Of a stretch of 30,809 nucleotides of DNA, positions 6,892-15,873 are shown in pieces. A program made the position numbers and the translations under genes. Each line of letters begins with the position of its first letter. Position 1 is the stretch's first letter. The DNA is from a virus. Under the pieces are notes generated by a model, which did not search any database, was not told the DNA's origin, and saw nothing but the letters and a program-made list of their open reading frames with translations. The DNA is taken from the IMG/VR virus record IMGVR_UViG_3300021365_000064, positions 1-30,809 of that record; one strand, written 5' to 3'.

Positions 6892-8868
6892 AACAATAGG
6901 ACTATATTCACCTAAGTTTCCATTTGTTCTATCGAATAGGTCTTGGATAGCTTCACGTGCAGTCATTGGTTTCCCAGTCTGCATTCGACTAGAAACACCT
7001 TCTACTAATGTTTTATTGTAGAAGTCTTTCTTTAGTTCTGGTCCTATCTTACCTAGTTTAGAATCTAAATCAACAACACTTGTAGGGGATGGAAAAGCCT
7101 CCTCAAAGAAGTCAAAACCCATTTCTTTAAAAGCCTTGTCTATTTTATTAGCAATATCTTTAAGTTGTTTTTCACTATATCCAGCTGCAATAAGTTTCTT
7201 TTTTAGACCTCCTTTAATTCCCTCCGATTCATAAATGGACATAGGTGTTAATTTTTGTTGAAAATCCTCAAAAGTTACACCGTGGTTTTCAATTAAATCA
7301 ACAAACTCTTCTTCAGACCAAAGTAAAGACCAAGTATTTTCATCTAATTCGTTAGGTCCTCCCTCCATTCTAATGTTAAAAGCTTGGTCTTCTCTCTTTG
7401 CTGCTTGATGTACTTCATTTAAAGTGATGCCTGTCTCCTTCATTAACAGAGCTAAAGCTTTATTAGGAGATTCTGTTAGACCACTTGGTCCATTTGTCCA
7501 GTCCCCTATATCAAACAACTTCTCTGCGTTTGGTAAGTCTTCAATCGATTCAGCAATTTCTTCAGTTACTTCACCTGTATCAGGGTCAACCTTTTTAATG
7601 GGTTTTCCTATACCTAACGCACTATCAATTTTATCTGCCCACTTTTCTTTTTGCTCTTGTATTAAACCTTCGCTTGTTAAAGCTTGTGTAGTGGGAGCTT
7701 CTTCCGTTCTGTTAATAACTCTTGAGACATCAACCCATTCTTGATCACCTGCTTGTGCTAATTTATCTGTGGGTTTAAATACATTTGCATCCAATCTTTC
7801 TTGTACTTGTTGCCTATTAAAAGGACCGAATTGTTTACCGTCAGAATAAACATAAAAAGCTCTATCATCTCCAGGAGCAAAATCTACATCTGTTCTTTCT
7901 TTTGGTATTATACTAGCAGCATCTATTAACCTTTCAGGGTTTTGAGGATCAGATATTAATGTTCTAGTGCTTCCGCTTGGTAATTGATATTTCTTAATAA
8001 TCTTACCAGCTACATCTGTTTCACTGATTAATTGACCACCTGCTTGAATAGTTTCTGATTCTTCTTTTGTAAGTGTTATAGCAGCTGGAGAAGGTTCATC
8101 TAAATCAAAAGCACTATAATCTTGTGTTAAGTCTATCTCAAAACTTTCATCAGGGTCTCCACCTATTTCTCTAAAGTCCTCTTCAAATTCTTTCTGTGCT
8201 TGTTGGCGAGAAAGAAAAGATTCATCTTCTGTAACTTGACTGAGTTTAAATTCTTCACGAAAGGGTGTACCTGTATTTAAAGACTCAACACCTATATTGT
8301 TGACCTCATCTGCGGTCTTACCTTCTCCCTTACCTCGCCTCATGTTCTTCACCGCTTTTAACGATTTAATAAACACACCAGCGACAGCTTCAAGACCTAG
8401 ACCTTCCAACACATTCTTCATGCGTCCTTCTAACTCACCTTCATCTTCATCGTGTGCCAAGAACTCAGTAACTGGATTCTGTAGCTCGGGTACTTGTTGT
8501 ATAAGATTAGATAGTCTAGCTTCTTGTCCGTTAAAGAAAGTAAAATCAGTAGCAGCACCAGCAACAACACCTTTAGTAACAGTACCTGCTTTAGCTAATG
8601 CACCTGCTCTACCAGCAAGACCAAACAAAGGAATGAATCCTGTAGCAAACTGAGATATACCTTCTACAGCACCACCTGCCATAGTCTTAGAAGTACCCAG
8701 GAATCGAGTGTCGTAGTCAGGTAGTACATCAAAAGCTAAGTAGTCAGCTAAGTTGTACGCACCTTGAACTGCACCTTCTACACCTCTAAATGGAGCTGCA
8801 AGTATATCACCTGCGTAATCAAAAAAATCGTTATCGTTTTCCTTTAAAATATCTTCTGGTAATGCCAT
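6805..8868 (-). CDS. gp16-like internal virion protein, N-terminal portion, with GYF_2-like domain
   Basis: First frame of the ejection protein, 687 residues if it ends at its own stop. Residues 1-180 are Gly/Ala-rich with amphipathic or membrane-like helices (GGAVEGISQFATGFIPLFGL, AGTVTKGVVAGAATDF). The middle is acidic. Residues about 337-385 (FYVYSDGKQFGPFNRQQVQ ... DQEWVDVSRV) look like a GYF_2/DUF4339 domain. No lytic transglycosylase signature like that of T7 gp16 is visible. The last 20 residues (LSLKKGLLLLMYLQV) look like out-of-frame sequence; homology-like text continues in the -1 frame. A joined product would be about 1,770 residues, longer than T7 gp16 (1318). ATG at 8868 has no clear ribosome binding site. 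It lies 6 nt after the gp15-like gene, in T7 order. Confidence 0.85.
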   Translation of the reverse strand: MALPEDILKENDNDFFDYAGDILAAPFRGVEGAVQGAYNLADYLAFDVLPDYDTRFLGTSKTMAGGAVEGISQFATGFIPLFGLAGRAGALAKAGTVTKGVVAGAATDFTFFNGQEARLSNLIQQVPELQNPVTEFLAHDEDEGELEGRMKNVLEGLGLEAVAGVFIKSLKAVKNMRRGKGEGKTADEVNNIGVESLNTGTPFREEFKLSQVTEDESFLSRQQAQKEFEEDFREIGGDPDESFEIDLTQDYSAFDLDEPSPAAITLTKEESETIQAGGQLISETDVAGKIIKKYQLPSGSTRTLISDPQNPERLIDAASIIPKERTDVDFAPGDDRAFYVYSDGKQFGPFNRQQVQERLDANVFKPTDKLAQAGDQEWVDVSRVINRTEEAPTTQALTSEGLIQEQKEKWADKIDSALGIGKPIKKVDPDTGEVTEEIAESIEDLPNAEKLFDIGDWTNGPSGLTESPNKALALLMKETGITLNEVHQAAKREDQAFNIRMEGGPNELDENTWSLLWSEEEFVDLIENHGVTFEDFQQKLTPMSIYESEGIKGGLKKKLIAAGYSEKQLKDIANKIDKAFKEMGFDFFEEAFPSPTSVVDLDSKLGKIGPELKKDFYNKTLVEGVSSRMQTGKPMTAREAIQDLFDRTNGNLGEYSPIVKKLLALGKTQVLTLSLKKGLLLLMYLQV

Positions 8869-8874
8869 AGTGTT

Positions 8875-11019
8875 TTATTTTATAAGTCTTAATCTTTTAG
8901 CGAACTCTCTTTGATCTTCAACAAATTGTACGAGATCGTCTATACCTATTATACTTGCTTTGTCTTTTACTTCTTGGGGCATATCCTCATTACTTTTTAT
9001 ATCTTTAGCTTGTTCTAATGCAGCAACAGAAAGAAGCCTAGTTATTCTCGTTCTGCCTTCAAACTCAGTTGCATCAAACCTTACTGTTCCATCAGGTGAT
9101 AAACCTCTTTTAAGAGTGTCTGTGCTAGTAAAAGTTTCTAAGAATCCGTTAATGTTCATCCATTCACTAAGCATTCCTTCCTGTTCCTCTACAGTATAAC
9201 GAACACCAGGTTGTCCTTTAACAGTCATAGGGATAGCACCTGCCATAACTGATGTATCTGGAGTTGGTTCTACTTTCCAAGCGTTAGGGTCTAACTGTTC
9301 CGATAATATAGCAGAAGTTCTAATACCATATGACCTAAGAAATTCAAAAGATTTCTGTTTGTTCTCTGGTGTAGATTCTTTTGCTCCCAATACTTTTAAA
9401 GCTTTAGTTGTCTCTGCTAAGTCTCCTTTTTTCTTGTCGTATCCAAAAAGATTTTCTAGTGCTTTGTCGAACATACCTTTTTCAGGTGCTTCTAATCCCT
9501 CTTGTTTTGTTTCTAAATAATCTGCGACTCTTTTAGAGTCGTTATCTTCTTTAGTTTTTTTAACGGTACGATCTTTAAGTTGCTTCTGTAAGTCCTTGTA
9601 AAGTCGTTCATCTTCTTTCCTAGTAAACTCTAAAAGTTTATCTTGTCTTTCCTCGTTAGATAGAGGTGTCTGTGTAAGCTGTAGAGTATAATTATCTACA
9701 TTTGTTTGAAACTCAGCTAAAGAATTTGTCAGTAGATTAAAACCTTCTGCATCTCCAATTAAAACACCTTGTTGATCAAAATAACCTTTTACCTTCGTAG
9801 TGAAACCATCTCTTATAAATCCTAATCCAGGGGTGTTTCTTTTTAACTCTTCTTTTTTCCTTACATTAAAATTTACATTTGTAGCTAACCACGATTTAGC
9901 TTGGTCACTGAAGTTTACAAAAGCTTTTTTATTAACTGCAAGGTTAGCGTTTAAAGCGAATTTCTCTAAGTCGTTTTTGTTTGTGAATTTTTCACCCTCA
10001 TACTCTACTTCTTTAGCTCCACTGTTTAATTGATCGTGTGCTATCTTAAAATTAATAAGCGTATTCTCTGCTAATTCATCCCCTTCATCCTCTTCTTGAC
10101 CTTCAAATATTTCAGCAGCTTTATTTATGACTCTTTCGTATTCTAAATACTCATCATCATTCATTTTAGCGTTACCAAACTTCAAGTTTTCTGCTGCCCA
10201 ATTTAAAAATCCATCTGCTCTATCTTCATTGCCACTAGCAGCTAGTTTTCTAATAACAGAAGTAAAGACAGCTCGTTGCTCTTTCGGTGCATAAGCATTT
10301 AAATTTCCCCAGTCATCAGCGAAGGAGTTAAGAGTGTCTAAGTCATAGATACCTGCTCTAGCTTCATCATCTAAACCTCCTGTTATATTTCTTACTGTTT
10401 CAAAAAGAGCAGAACTAGTAGAGAAAGCTAATTCTTCTTTAGCTATGGCTGACTGTCTTACTTCAAAGTTTGTTACAAGCGGTTGTATCTGTGGGTTTAT
10501 CGCTTTTTGTAAACCTTGCTGTGCAATAACAGAACCTGCTAATCCAGGGTTATTTTGTATATACTCATCTCTTACTTTATTAATAATGTCAGCACCACCG
10601 TCAGGATCGTCTTCTAAAGGGTTAGCTAATCGTTTATTGATCTCAACCATCAAATCCCTACCAGCTAACTTGCCTATCGCTTCTATCTTCCTCTTCTGAT
10701 TAATAGGAGAAGTAAGCCAACTCATAGCCCCTTTTCTTACTTGCTTATCAAACTCTCCTTCTGTCTTTTGGAGCATCGCTTGAATCTCTTCAGGACTCTT
10801 CCTTGATAACTCATCTTCAAATTGTTCTGCTTCTATATCAGCTACCTGTGTGTACTGCTGTAAGATAGGATTAACCTGTGACAAAGCATCAGCAAGGTCC
10901 ATCAACTTATTCCTACCAGCTCTACGCTGACCTACACTGTATTGACCTGCTCTTTGAATAGTAGGTTGAATGCCTGGAACTGCGTCACCTAACCCTTGTA
11001 CTTGTACTCGTTCTGCCAT
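8875..11019 (-). CDS. Internal virion protein, gp15-like
   Basis: A 714-residue, mostly helical and charged protein with no membrane segment; T7 gp15 is 747. It starts AERVQVQGLGDAVPGIQPTI and AGQYSVGQRRAGRNKLMDLA. Its assignment rests on size, helical composition and position between the gp14-like and gp16-like genes. In T7, gp15 is part of the inner core that leaves the capsid and forms the periplasmic part of the ejection channel. The start ATG at 11019 overlaps the gp14 stop (TAATG), with GTAGGAG just upstream, a good ribosome binding site. Clear motif evidence is lacking. Confidence 0.78.
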   Translation of the reverse strand: MAERVQVQGLGDAVPGIQPTIQRAGQYSVGQRRAGRNKLMDLADALSQVNPILQQYTQVADIEAEQFEDELSRKSPEEIQAMLQKTEGEFDKQVRKGAMSWLTSPINQKRKIEAIGKLAGRDLMVEINKRLANPLEDDPDGGADIINKVRDEYIQNNPGLAGSVIAQQGLQKAINPQIQPLVTNFEVRQSAIAKEELAFSTSSALFETVRNITGGLDDEARAGIYDLDTLNSFADDWGNLNAYAPKEQRAVFTSVIRKLAASGNEDRADGFLNWAAENLKFGNAKMNDDEYLEYERVINKAAEIFEGQEEDEGDELAENTLINFKIAHDQLNSGAKEVEYEGEKFTNKNDLEKFALNANLAVNKKAFVNFSDQAKSWLATNVNFNVRKKEELKRNTPGLGFIRDGFTTKVKGYFDQQGVLIGDAEGFNLLTNSLAEFQTNVDNYTLQLTQTPLSNEERQDKLLEFTRKEDERLYKDLQKQLKDRTVKKTKEDNDSKRVADYLETKQEGLEAPEKGMFDKALENLFGYDKKKGDLAETTKALKVLGAKESTPENKQKSFEFLRSYGIRTSAILSEQLDPNAWKVEPTPDTSVMAGAIPMTVKGQPGVRYTVEEQEGMLSEWMNINGFLETFTSTDTLKRGLSPDGTVRFDATEFEGRTRITRLLSVAALEQAKDIKSNEDMPQEVKDKASIIGIDDLVQFVEDQREFAKRLRLIK

Positions 11020-11690
11020 TATCTTCTCCTACCTGTCATTGCTTGTGTATAACTCTGGGATGATGTAGTTCCTGTTGATGATGATCCCATCCTACTACTA
11101 ATGCCTTGACCTGCTGCGTATCCACTAAGTCCACCACTAACAGCTTGTAACCCTGATACTAATAAACTCGGTCTACTGATAGGTTGTTGAATCCCTATAA
11201 GTCTTTGTTGAGAAGCTAGTCCAGCTTGTTCTAATCCTAGCTGTGTGCCTACTCCTGTTAACTCTTGTTGTCTTAAAGTTGCTGCTCTATACCCTGCTTC
11301 CTGTCTAGTATAGTCATCCATTAAAGCAGTAACACTAGCACCTGCGACACCTGCTTCACCTGCTGAAACTCTCGCTCTACCTAAAGCTTCTCTAGATTTC
11401 CTGCTGACTTGTTCTAATTCCCTAGCAGTAGCTTCTTGTTGTTGAGCTTGTTGCATACGGATAGAGGACTGCTCTTGTAATGCTCTTTGACGCTCCGCTG
11501 CTGCTGACTGTGCTTGATACGCTGCTTGTGCTTTAGCTTGTTGCCTTTGCCCAGCATAACTCATTAAAGGTGAAGCTATACCTGCTACGGTTGATGCTCC
11601 TATAGTACCTAAAGCAACCGCTGACATACCAGCTGCTGCTGACTGTCCTACAATAGCTGTTCCTATAGTTGCTGATATTGGATCACACAT
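11019..11690 (-). CDS. Internal virion protein, gp14-like
   Basis: A 223-residue protein (T7 gp14 is 196). It begins MCDPISATIGTAIVG with Ala/Gly-rich hydrophobic segments to about residue 45, followed by a Gln/Ala/Arg-rich helix (QRQQAKAQAAYQAQSAAAER) and then EALGRARVSAGEAGVAGAS, a stretch I associate with gp14-type proteins of T7-like phages. The C-terminus is Gly/Ser-rich. In T7, gp14 is ejected first and inserts into the outer membrane as part of the DNA conduit. The ribosome binding site AGAGGAAG precedes ATG 11690. Confidence 0.88.
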   Translation of the reverse strand: MCDPISATIGTAIVGQSAAAGMSAVALGTIGASTVAGIASPLMSYAGQRQQAKAQAAYQAQSAAAERQRALQEQSSIRMQQAQQQEATARELEQVSRKSREALGRARVSAGEAGVAGASVTALMDDYTRQEAGYRAATLRQQELTGVGTQLGLEQAGLASQQRLIGIQQPISRPSLLVSGLQAVSGGLSGYAAGQGISSRMGSSSTGTTSSQSYTQAMTGRRR

Positions 11691-11691
11691 A

Positions 11692-12132
11692 TTACTTCCT
11701 CTCTATCTTAAATGACTTATAACCAGGGATATTGCAATCCTCAAAACTAGCACCCAACCATTTTAACCATCTCATACTCAGCGTGTTAGCTTCCATAATG
11801 TAATTTGTTAAGTAGTCAAAGTCTCCCATCAAATCATCTATCCACATCTGTGAATCCTTAACAAACTTCTTCTTTATCTTATAAAAATTCCTTGTACCTA
11901 GCAACCAGCAAATCCCTATGTTTCCTCTAGGACTGACTCCAAAGCAAGCTAACAATCCATCTTGATCTGTCTTGACGCTATAGCACTTACTACTTGATTC
12001 AAATGATCCGTACACAGCATCTCTAGGGTGGTGCATTAGACCGATACATTCCATCATATCTTCTTCTCGTAAGTCATCATATAACAAAGGAGCGTCTTCA
12101 AGTGCTTGTGCTTTCTCTACTTTAACCTCCAT
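11692..12132 (-). CDS. gp13-like protein (internal virion protein A / GNAT-like fold)
   Basis: A 146-residue protein from ATG 12132; T7 gp13 is 138. The start is chosen because AAGGAG lies 8 nt upstream, whereas the longer frame from 12165 runs further into gene 12. Motifs: VEVEKA-type start, GLLACFGVSPRGNIGICWLL in the middle, FYKIKKKFVKDSQMWIDDL, then ANTLSMRWLKWLGASF near the C-terminus. The last stretch, ending in a helix plus LGA, is typical of gp13/DUF2833 proteins and of acetyltransferase folds. T7 gp13 is needed for internal core assembly although it is not found in mature virions. It overlaps the gene 12 stop by 11 nt. Confidence 0.82.
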   Translation of the reverse strand: MEVKVEKAQALEDAPLLYDDLREEDMMECIGLMHHPRDAVYGSFESSSKCYSVKTDQDGLLACFGVSPRGNIGICWLLGTRNFYKIKKKFVKDSQMWIDDLMGDFDYLTNYIMEANTLSMRWLKWLGASFEDCNIPGYKSFKIERK

Positions 12133-15100
12133 AACGTCTACTCCTTGATATAATAGTTGATTCAAACTCAGCAGATAACAGCTTCACTGGTAAAGCACTA
12201 GAAGATTTAATTTCGATAGTGGCATCATTAGGTTGAGCTTGTACAGCAAACTTAAAGAATCCAGTCTCAGGTGTGAATTTATTAAGGGTACTGACAGAGG
12301 CTAACAAACTTGGGTTGTAAGTGTAAGTGTATTTATCTCTAAATTTAGGTGTAACTTCTACGTTGAAGTGTCCAGTCTCTGAGTACTCAATGCTACCGTT
12401 ACGAATAGTTTGGAATGTATAATCAGAAGCAGATCGTCCACCTCTCTCTGTAGGTTGCTTTAAGTTCTGCTTAGAGAACCTGTATAGCATATCGTACTCG
12501 TACCCAATGAAGTAATCATACACACTTAAATACTCGTAACCTTGCTCGCTCCACACAGGTGCTGAATCCACTTCTACAGTAGGTTGCCAATAGTTAGTAT
12601 CTGTAGGGAGTATTGATGCAGAGGATGTATGTCCTTCAACACACTTATATAGTGAACCATTATAGTTAACATAATTAGCTAACTTACCATCAATTAAAAT
12701 CTCGATGTCATTAACAGAGTGAAGTGTTACTTCTTTCCTTGTTCCGTTCTTAGAGTAAATAGCCATGCCCTCTTTAAACAAGAAGCTATTCCTAAACCTC
12801 ATATAAGTAACATCAGTATAATTACTTCCGTCAAAGCTTTGGGGTGTTGTACTACTTAGCTTAGTATAGTTTATACTTTGTATATAATTAGTACTGCTGG
12901 TTTGTATTCTACCGTCTAACAATAAAGCATAGTCTCTATCTGTCTCGGCTAATCCATTCTCCATTGGTATCTTTTCTAAGTAAGTACCGTCACTATCTGT
13001 TGTGATAATATGCAAAGTAGATTCAATAAAGTGAAAACTTCTAACCTCTCTAGTAAAAGTAAAGGACATCCAGGAACTCTGTATCTTCTCTCGACCTTGC
13101 CAAAAGTACTTATATACAAACAACTTCTTATAATCTTGGTCAGTCTGTACAATAATCATGTTCTCTGATGCACTGCCTGCCATCCTGACTATATTAGAAG
13201 GGATGTACTTATTGATTTGTTCTGTTATCTCAGCTGCTCCGTAATTCTCTGTGTTGTTATCAACAGTGTACTCTAACAATCCTTCAAAGCTATTCCTTTT
13301 AAAGTTAAAGTAGATATGACTACTTAGTGCTAACGGTCTAATACTTTCTGATACATCGTACTCAGTAACTGGAGAGATAGTAACAGTCTTTGGAGTTAAC
13401 AAGTCTGCACCTCTTAACACAAACTGTGTCTTCGCAGAGAATAACATTAGCTTCTCTTGGAACGCTTGTGCGTATTTAAGTAAGCTGATCTTAGTGTGTG
13501 ATATTCCTACATCTATAGGAGCAGAGTCTAGTAACGATTGTGTTGTGGTCCTGAAGAAATTAAAGTATTCATCTGCTTCAGAGAACACTACAGAATCATC
13601 TGTCAATACTCCTAACCTGTTCTTAAAGAAGAAGATATCATTGATCTTATTACCTTTAAAAGAAGGAAGAGGGTTACTGTTGTCATCTCCTGAATCTCTA
13701 CCTTCCCAATCAACAACTTTTAAAGTAAAGCTTGTTATCTTACCTGTATCTTGGTCAGGGATTAGTCTAACAGGCATTGTATCTTGGTCTAAGGCATTAT
13801 CAATATATTGACTAGCACCTGTAGCAGAACCGTCTTGTGTCCACCCTACTGTTTCTATCCAACTACCTTCCCCGAAATCTTCGTTATCTTTAGTCTTAAA
13901 CTTAACATAGTAATCATCTTGCTCTAGCTCTGCATCTCCTATGACCTTAATCCTAAAACCATTATAACAACTAGCTGGTAAATCTGTAATGCTATCTACT
14001 TCTTTATAAATAGCACTTAGTCCTTGATTAGCTAGTCCATCAGTAACTCTTATTTGAAAATCTTTATCTAAAGCGTTCGTTACTTTGATTACACTTCCTT
14101 GACGCTCAATAGAAAAAGGAGTACTAGCAATTGTCGTATATACCCAATTAGCTGTATTAGCAGCGGTTGTTACCCTTGATACATAACTATCAAAAACATT
14201 TACATCAAACCATTGATTTCCAAAGTACACGCTCTTTATTAACTGTGTAACAGTGATCTGTAAATCAGCGGATGCTATAACACCTGCCGATGCAAAGTTA
14301 GCTCCTATGTGTGTCAAATTAACTCCAGTTATCGTACCGTTAGAGTCTATAACAGCTTCTCCTTTTGCAGTCTCTGCTGGACCTGACAACCCTGCTGATT
14401 GATTAATAGTTACTTCTACTTTATAACCAGTTATATAAGGATTAACAGGTTTAAGATAACCTACTCCTCCGTTAGGAGAGCTAATTGAAACTGTACTCAT
14501 CACATTAACAGTACCTGAAGGAAACCTAGTGTTTAAACAAGTTTCTAAATCTTTAGCTATATACTCTGTATCTGCGTGTTGACCTGCGTGAGTTCCAGTA
14601 CTCGGTCCGCTTATGTAAGTGGAAGGAGATGCTCCTGCTATATGAGTATATTCGTGATGATTATCTAAACTAGTATCAACAGGAACTAAAGCTCCGTCTA
14701 TATAAATACTGTACCCTTTTTCGTAGTCTCCTAGTTTAACAAATATTAAAGCTTCCTTTTCTAAAGGTTCTTGTAGCACTGATAGAGCACCTACCGTCTT
14801 AGTCTTATTAACTAGAAAGGTAGAGTCTGCTATGGTTAAAGCTGTAAGGTCCGTAAGAGGATTAGAAACAGAGACGTAAGTACCAGCGGTAGCATCTTCA
14901 ATAGTAATATCCATCTCACCAGCACTAATGTTATCTACTGTTAAGTCTCTTGCTTTTAATCCGTTAACAGAGTCATACGTAATAACATATTGATTCTGTT
15001 CATCTCTATCTACATAGTGACTAAATAAATTAGAGCTAATATTAGCACCTAATCCAGTATCATAAGAAAACCTAGAGTTAGGTCTTTTAACAAGTCCCTC

Positions 15101-15217
15101 TACTACAGTTGACCAAGCATTTATCTGCTCATCACACTGTCCAGGGTATCTTAAATTGTCAGGTTGTTGTGATACACCTTGGGCAAGGTTAGGAATACTG
15201 GTGTTAAGCAGTGGCAT
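12122..15217 (-). CDS. Tail tubular protein B, nozzle (gp12-like)
   Basis: A 1031-residue protein forming the distal tail nozzle; T7 gp12 is 794, so this one carries extra domains. The N-terminus LLNTSIPNLAQGVSQQPDNL, then GQCDEQINAWSTVVEGLVKR, is typical for this family. Central motifs include FFFKNRLGVLTDDSVVFSEA and EYFNFFRTTTQSLLDSAPID, also strong family signatures, and WQGREKIQSSWMSFTF follows. The extra length appears to lie in the first 400 residues, which contain Thr/Ser/Gly-rich beta segments. GACAGGTAAAG precedes ATG 15217. It lies 2 nt after the gp11-like gene. Confidence 0.95.
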   Translation of the reverse strand: MPLLNTSIPNLAQGVSQQPDNLRYPGQCDEQINAWSTVVEGLVKRPNSRFSYDTGLGANISSNLFSHYVDRDEQNQYVITYDSVNGLKARDLTVDNISAGEMDITIEDATAGTYVSVSNPLTDLTALTIADSTFLVNKTKTVGALSVLQEPLEKEALIFVKLGDYEKGYSIYIDGALVPVDTSLDNHHEYTHIAGASPSTYISGPSTGTHAGQHADTEYIAKDLETCLNTRFPSGTVNVMSTVSISSPNGGVGYLKPVNPYITGYKVEVTINQSAGLSGPAETAKGEAVIDSNGTITGVNLTHIGANFASAGVIASADLQITVTQLIKSVYFGNQWFDVNVFDSYVSRVTTAANTANWVYTTIASTPFSIERQGSVIKVTNALDKDFQIRVTDGLANQGLSAIYKEVDSITDLPASCYNGFRIKVIGDAELEQDDYYVKFKTKDNEDFGEGSWIETVGWTQDGSATGASQYIDNALDQDTMPVRLIPDQDTGKITSFTLKVVDWEGRDSGDDNSNPLPSFKGNKINDIFFFKNRLGVLTDDSVVFSEADEYFNFFRTTTQSLLDSAPIDVGISHTKISLLKYAQAFQEKLMLFSAKTQFVLRGADLLTPKTVTISPVTEYDVSESIRPLALSSHIYFNFKRNSFEGLLEYTVDNNTENYGAAEITEQINKYIPSNIVRMAGSASENMIIVQTDQDYKKLFVYKYFWQGREKIQSSWMSFTFTREVRSFHFIESTLHIITTDSDGTYLEKIPMENGLAETDRDYALLLDGRIQTSSTNYIQSINYTKLSSTTPQSFDGSNYTDVTYMRFRNSFLFKEGMAIYSKNGTRKEVTLHSVNDIEILIDGKLANYVNYNGSLYKCVEGHTSSASILPTDTNYWQPTVEVDSAPVWSEQGYEYLSVYDYFIGYEYDMLYRFSKQNLKQPTERGGRSASDYTFQTIRNGSIEYSETGHFNVEVTPKFRDKYTYTYNPSLLASVSTLNKFTPETGFFKFAVQAQPNDATIEIKSSSALPVKLLSAEFESTIISRSRRYGG

Positions 15218-15219
15218 CT

Positions 15220-15798
15220 TTACCTGTCAATTACTCTTAGTACGCTGTAGTTGTCAAAGATAGTTCTGTCTGCATTCTCAGAGTCACTTTCAATAGCTCT
15301 AGCTTTCGCTTCGATCTCATCTCTTAAAGCAAACCCTTCTATCTCTCGACTGCCTAAGAACCTAGCAGCAAAGATGCGAGCTGATTTAACAGCTATGTAA
15401 TGTCTAAATTGTTCAGGTAGTTCTTCAAACTCTAACTCAAAAGTAATAATAGCTTTTAAGTCTTTAGTCCAAGTATCCCTGTGGTTTTTTCTATCGTATA
15501 GCTTAGTACCTCTTTGTACAGGATCAGTGTCCGTGTTTAACTCAGGGTCTAAGTCTACTTTTAAAATGTTTGTAGGTAATGTAATCCGACTTGTAACAGA
15601 ATCAGGAACAAGTGGGTAATCGTATTCTGTATTGAAATGCCATCCTTCTGATTGGATAGCTTTACTTGTTTCTTCTAACGCATGGACTGCTTGTGTAACG
15701 GTTACAGGAACACTAGTTCCACTTAAAGTATTAACAGGTGATTCTCCTATTACAGAGATCATAATGTTTACCGCTTCCAGTTTAGTTGTCAGTGCCAT
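15220..15798 (-). CDS. Tail tubular protein A, adaptor (gp11-like)
   Basis: A 192-residue protein (T7 gp11 is 196) forming the ring between portal and nozzle. Motifs: MALTTKLEAVNIMISVIGES, PVNTLSGT, ALEETSKAIQSEGWHFNTEY, LPTNILKVD, KLYDRKNHRDTW and FEELPEQFRHYIAVKSAR, all usual for this family and in the usual order. ATG 15798 follows the capsid trailer hairpin and has no Shine-Dalgarno sequence in TTTATTTACAAGCT. Confidence 0.95.
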   Translation of the reverse strand: MALTTKLEAVNIMISVIGESPVNTLSGTSVPVTVTQAVHALEETSKAIQSEGWHFNTEYDYPLVPDSVTSRITLPTNILKVDLDPELNTDTDPVQRGTKLYDRKNHRDTWTKDLKAIITFELEFEELPEQFRHYIAVKSARIFAARFLGSREIEGFALRDEIEAKARAIESDSENADRTIFDNYSVLRVIDR

Positions 15799-15802
15799 AG
15801 CT

Positions 15803-15858
15803 TGTAAATAAAAATATCAGTGAAGGGAAGGGATTCCGCTACGCAGTCCCCCTCCCCA
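15803..15858 (-). terminator. Terminator-like hairpin after the capsid gene
   Basis: The only gap between the capsid gene and gp11 holds an 8-bp stem, 15849-15856 with 15825-15832. The minus-strand transcript reads GGGAGGGG, a 16-nt loop, then CCCUUCCC. All pairs form only in the minus-strand RNA, with one G-U; the opposite transcript has an A-C mismatch. A T-rich stretch ATATTTTTATTT follows but begins about 10 nt past the stem, so it is not a textbook intrinsic terminator. Its place matches T7 Tphi after gene 10. A partial terminator or RNA-processing site is also possible. Confidence 0.45.
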
Positions 15859-15873
15859 ACACCGAAGAGAGAA

